The notes under the pieces are model-generated. The model was not told the DNA's origin and did not search any database. It saw only the letters and a program-made list of their open reading frames with translations. Below are positions 61,271 to 64,000 of a DNA stretch of 64,000 bases, piece after piece (position 1 is the stretch's first letter; the number at the start of each line of letters is the position of its first letter). The position numbers and the translations under genes are program-made. The DNA comes from VXPQ01 sp965232485 (GTDB taxonomy: Bacteria; Bacteroidota; Rhodothermia; Rhodothermales; VXPQ01), in the NCBI GenBank assembly GCA_965232485.1, contig OZ246975.1:434001-498000 (forward strand), written 5' to 3'.

Positions 61271-63007
61271 ATGGCTACCGATACGCCTCCGGTCAACACG
61301 AACATTCGCTACGAAGCCGACGAAAAACCGCCCTCCTCGCTCTCGCTGGGCCTCGGTTTTCAACTGGCCGCGCTATGCATATCTGGCATCGTCTTCACGC
61401 CGCTCATCGTGATCCGGGCCGCAGGCGAAACCGAAGCCTACTTGTCCTGGGCCGTTTTCGCCGCCGTCATGATCAGCGGGCTTACGACGATCCTGCAAGC
61501 GGTGCGCGTCGGGCGACTCGGGGCGGGATACGTCCTTCTGATGGGTACTTCCGGCGCCTTCATCGCGGTGTGCATCACGGCGCTGGCGAACGGCGGTCCG
61601 GCCATGCTCGCCACGCTGGTCATCATTTCGTCGCTTTTCCAGTTTGCGCTGGCGGCGCGCCTTGCGTTGTTTCGCCGCATCCTGACGCCGGTCGTAACCG
61701 GCACGGTCATCATGCTGATCGCGGCCACGGTGATGCCGATCGTGTTTGACATGCTGAACGAGGTGCCGGAGGGCTCTGCGCAGCTCGCCGCGCCGGTAAC
61801 TGCGCTCGCAACCATACTCTGCATTAGCGGCATAGCCTTGAAGGCCAAGGGCGCCTTGCGGCTCTGGGCGCCGGTAATCGGGGTTGTCGCAGGCGCGGCG
61901 GTTGGAGGATTCTACGGCCTGTACGATGTGGCCCGCATAGGAGAGGCAGGATGGTTCGGTTTGCCGGAAGGCACTTGGCCGGGAATCGATTTTTCGTTCG
62001 GCCCCGCCTTCTGGGGCCTGCTTCCCGCCTTCGTGTTCGTAACCCTCATCGGGGCCATCGAAACGGTAGGCGATGCGGTGGCCATTCAGCGCGTCTCCAG
62101 GCGGAATCCCCGGGCGGTGGATTTCCGGGCCGTACAGGGTGCGGTCGCGGCGGACGGACTGGGCAATTTGCTGTCCGGCCTCGCGGGAACAGTCCCGAAC
62201 ACGACCTATTCAACCAGCGTAGCGGTTACTGAGCTTACGGGCGTGGGGGCGCGCCGGGTTGGCATGGCCGCTGGAGGGCTGTTCGTTATACTCGCTTTTC
62301 TCCCCAAGGCGCTGGCCGCGTTTCTGGCCATACCGACCCCGGTCGTGGCGGCCTATCTCACCGTGCTGCTGGCCATGCTGTTCGTAGTCGGCATGCGCAT
62401 CGTTATTCAGGACGGGATCGATTATCGCAAGGGCCTTGTGGTCGGCATTGCGTTTTGGGCGGGCGTTGGTTTTCAGAACGGGGTGATTTTTCCGGAATAC
62501 TTTGCAGAATTTGCAGGCGGCATTTTCCAGAACGGCATGACGGCAGGCGGACTTACGGCCATCGTCCTGACGCTGTTCATGGAACTGACGGGACGGCGCG
62601 CGAACCGCCTGGAAACGAAGTTCGACGTATCCGTGCTGCCGGAAATACAGGAGTTTCTGGTCGGATTTACTTCCCGCAGCGGCTGGAGCCGGGCCATGGG
62701 AAGCCGCCTTGAGGTCGCCGCCGAAGAAACATTGCTTACGCTGTTCGATCAGGACAAGGACAAGCAGCAAGAGCGACGGTTGCGCCTTACGGCGCGAAAG
62801 GAGGGCGACGAGGCCGTGCTGGAGTTCGTCGCCTCCGCCGGAGATGAGAATCTTCAGGATCAAGTGGCGTTGCTTGGAGAGCAAGCCACCCTGGAGCTGG
62901 TCGAGCAGGAAATTTCGCTGCGCCTGTTGCGGCATGTCGCTTCCTCGGTCCGCCATCAGAAGTATCACAACACCGATATCGTGACAGTCCACGTGAAAGT
63001 CCCGTGA
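61271..63007 (+). CDS. NCS2-type nucleobase permease with extra C-terminal domain
   Basis: 578 residues. The first about 430 form a 12-14 helix NCS2 (uracil/xanthine) permease: LGLGFQLAALCISGIVFTPL, VLLMGTSGAFIAVCITALAN, FVTLIGAIETVGDAVAIQRV and NTTYSTSVAVTELTGVGARR. A soluble part of about 130 residues follows (FTSRSGWSRAMGSRLEVAAE onward, with a terminal VRHQKYHNTDIVTVHVKVP). It resembles the GHKL/RsbW-type ATPase fold in strand-helix layout, though the N-box Asn is not seen. It probably imports purines or pyrimidines with protons; the extra domain may sense or regulate. Confidence 0.82.
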   Translation: MATDTPPVNTNIRYEADEKPPSSLSLGLGFQLAALCISGIVFTPLIVIRAAGETEAYLSWAVFAAVMISGLTTILQAVRVGRLGAGYVLLMGTSGAFIAVCITALANGGPAMLATLVIISSLFQFALAARLALFRRILTPVVTGTVIMLIAATVMPIVFDMLNEVPEGSAQLAAPVTALATILCISGIALKAKGALRLWAPVIGVVAGAAVGGFYGLYDVARIGEAGWFGLPEGTWPGIDFSFGPAFWGLLPAFVFVTLIGAIETVGDAVAIQRVSRRNPRAVDFRAVQGAVAADGLGNLLSGLAGTVPNTTYSTSVAVTELTGVGARRVGMAAGGLFVILAFLPKALAAFLAIPTPVVAAYLTVLLAMLFVVGMRIVIQDGIDYRKGLVVGIAFWAGVGFQNGVIFPEYFAEFAGGIFQNGMTAGGLTAIVLTLFMELTGRRANRLETKFDVSVLPEIQEFLVGFTSRSGWSRAMGSRLEVAAEETLLTLFDQDKDKQQERRLRLTARKEGDEAVLEFVASAGDENLQDQVALLGEQATLELVEQEISLRLLRHVASSVRHQKYHNTDIVTVHVKVP

Positions 63008-63039
63008 TCCGCGCGGCGACATATAGCCGAAGCGTTTGA

Positions 63040-63075
63040 GGATACGCTGATCAAAACCACTTCGCTCAGCGCGAC
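63040..63075 (-). repeat. MITE-like repeat right end, inverted
   Basis: GGATACGCTGATCAAAACCA followed by CTTCGCTCAGCGCGAC is the reverse complement of the right end at 60811-60957. It abuts the next start codon. Confidence 0.6.
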
Positions 63076-64000
63076 ATGGAAGTCCTGGCGACATCCTGGG
63101 TCGTTCAATTCCTGGGGCGGTTGCATCCGTTGGCAGTGCATTTCCCCATTGGCCTGCTCGTCGCCGCGTTTTTCATGGAATGGATGACGCTCGGCGGCAA
63201 GCGGCCCGGCTTGCGCGAGGGGATTCGATGGATGATCGGGATTGGGGCGGGGAGCGCCGCGTTGGCAAGCCTCCTCGGATGGTTTCTCCTGAGCACGGGC
63301 GCCTACGACGGCGATACGGCTGTCTGGCATCAATGGTTCGGCGCAGGAACCGCCGCCCTGGCGCTGGTCGTCGCCTGGCTGTTGCGGCGGGCGGAGCGAG
63401 CGCAGCGCTTCGGGCGATCTGCCGGGCCTGCCGCCTGGATACATTACCGCATAGCGCTTTCGGCGTGTTTCGTCGGCATAGGCGTTACCGGACATCTTGG
63501 GGCGCGCTTGACCCACGGCGCAGATTATCTGAGCGGCGCCCTGCCCTGGAATCGTCCGGCAAGCATGGCCAGCGAATTGCTCGCCGAGTTTCGCGCGGGC
63601 GACGCGGAAGCATACGCGCCCGAACAACTCGACCGCATCAACCTTGAGGTCCGCGCCCTGTTTGCACACCGGTGCTATAAATGCCATGGCGCGGAAAAGC
63701 AGGAGGGAGGCCTGGCGCTCGACAGCGAAGCCCGCGTACGGATCGGAGGCGAATCGGGACCGATCTTCATCGCGGGAAACGCGGAGGAAAGCGAGATCAT
63801 GCGCCGCCTGCAGCTTCCTCCAGAGGACGAAGCCGCCATGCCGCAGAAAGCGGAGGCATTGAGCCGGGACGAAATCGACCTGATTGGACTCTGGATCGAT
63901 TTGGAAGCGCCCTGGGCCGAAGGCGACGCGCATATCTTTCCAGAAGCAGCGCTGGAGCTCGAAAAACCCCCGCTGCCGCCCGGCAACGCTTTTGACCATC
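63076..64000 (+). CDS. DUF2231/cytochrome c membrane protein (partial, 3' end outside window)
   Basis: 308 codons are open to the window edge from an ATG at 63076. The N-terminal membrane module begins FLGRLHPLAVHFPIGLLVAA with the H-P...H-F-P-I-G pattern of DUF2231-like proteins, followed by three or four more helices. The periplasmic part has a class I haem site in LFAHRCYKCHGAEKQEGGLA and SEIMRRLQLPPEDEAAMPQK with a likely axial Met, as in planctomycete-type cytochrome c domains. Such proteins sit in respiratory or sugar-degradation clusters of Bacteroidota and Planctomycetota. Confidence 0.8.
   Translation, partial: MEVLATSWVVQFLGRLHPLAVHFPIGLLVAAFFMEWMTLGGKRPGLREGIRWMIGIGAGSAALASLLGWFLLSTGAYDGDTAVWHQWFGAGTAALALVVAWLLRRAERAQRFGRSAGPAAWIHYRIALSACFVGIGVTGHLGARLTHGADYLSGALPWNRPASMASELLAEFRAGDAEAYAPEQLDRINLEVRALFAHRCYKCHGAEKQEGGLALDSEARVRIGGESGPIFIAGNAEESEIMRRLQLPPEDEAAMPQKAEALSRDEIDLIGLWIDLEAPWAEGDAHIFPEAALELEKPPLPPGNAFDH

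Overview
This is a GC-rich bacterial chromosomal segment with housekeeping genes (recA, dnaK, pgsA, pyrE-like, cinA, sua5, tatD, cvpA) around two accessory islands. No rRNA or other strong taxonomic marker is present. The MerR-type regulator, the RecA sequence, the C-terminal-Phe outer-membrane barrel and the DUF2231/cytochrome c protein suggest a Gram-negative of the Rhodothermota/Bacteroidota neighbourhood. That placement is inference.

1-21 kb is a defence island. A partial arsenite methyltransferase gene, a truncated paralogue and a broken nuclease gene precede a type I-G (formerly I-U) CRISPR-Cas locus of the Geobacter GSU0051-0058 type. The effector operon (cas3, GSU0052-type cas8, csb1/cas7, csb2/cas5-cas6) runs on the minus strand with start/stop overlaps. 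The adaptation genes (cas4-cas1 fusion, cas2) run on the plus strand into a leader and an array of 81 repeats and 80 spacers (13573-19436). Between the two operons sit a HEPN/MNT toxin-antitoxin pair, a phosphoribosyltransferase-like gene with an in-frame stop, a 5'-truncated copy of that gene and three small ORFs. Two 296-bp direct repeats flank the HEPN/MNT pair.

21-48 kb is mostly core and metabolic: a DUF418 membrane protein, a barrel protein, CvpA, an aldehyde dehydrogenase, an EamA exporter, a MerR regulator, a GntP permease, an IS5-family element, tRNA-Pro(GGG), a Gfo/Idh oxidoreductase, a second HEPN pair, a secreted PLD-like protein, TatD, a SpoIID-like protein, small secreted proteins, a sugar isomerase, Sua5, DnaK, PgsA, a PyrE-like protein, CinA and RecA. 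A dispersed family of intergenic repeats with IS5-like terminal inverted repeats recurs from 28.9 to 63.1 kb. The IS5 element is inserted in the end of one copy.

48-61 kb is a compact polyketide locus: an alpha/beta hydrolase, a 3352-residue type I PKS, a stand-alone acyl carrier protein with its own promoter, and a convergent Sfp-type phosphopantetheinyl transferase, with a strong bidirectional terminator between the last two. The PKS reads KS-AT-DH-cMT-ER-KR-ACP and then ends in a second KS followed by an AT remnant that has lost its catalytic Ser and about 85 residues including the catalytic His. This one-and-a-half-module protein, with a dead AT and a free ACP, is the most unusual system in the window. 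The segment ends with an NCS2-type permease that has an extra soluble domain and a partial DUF2231/cytochrome c gene.
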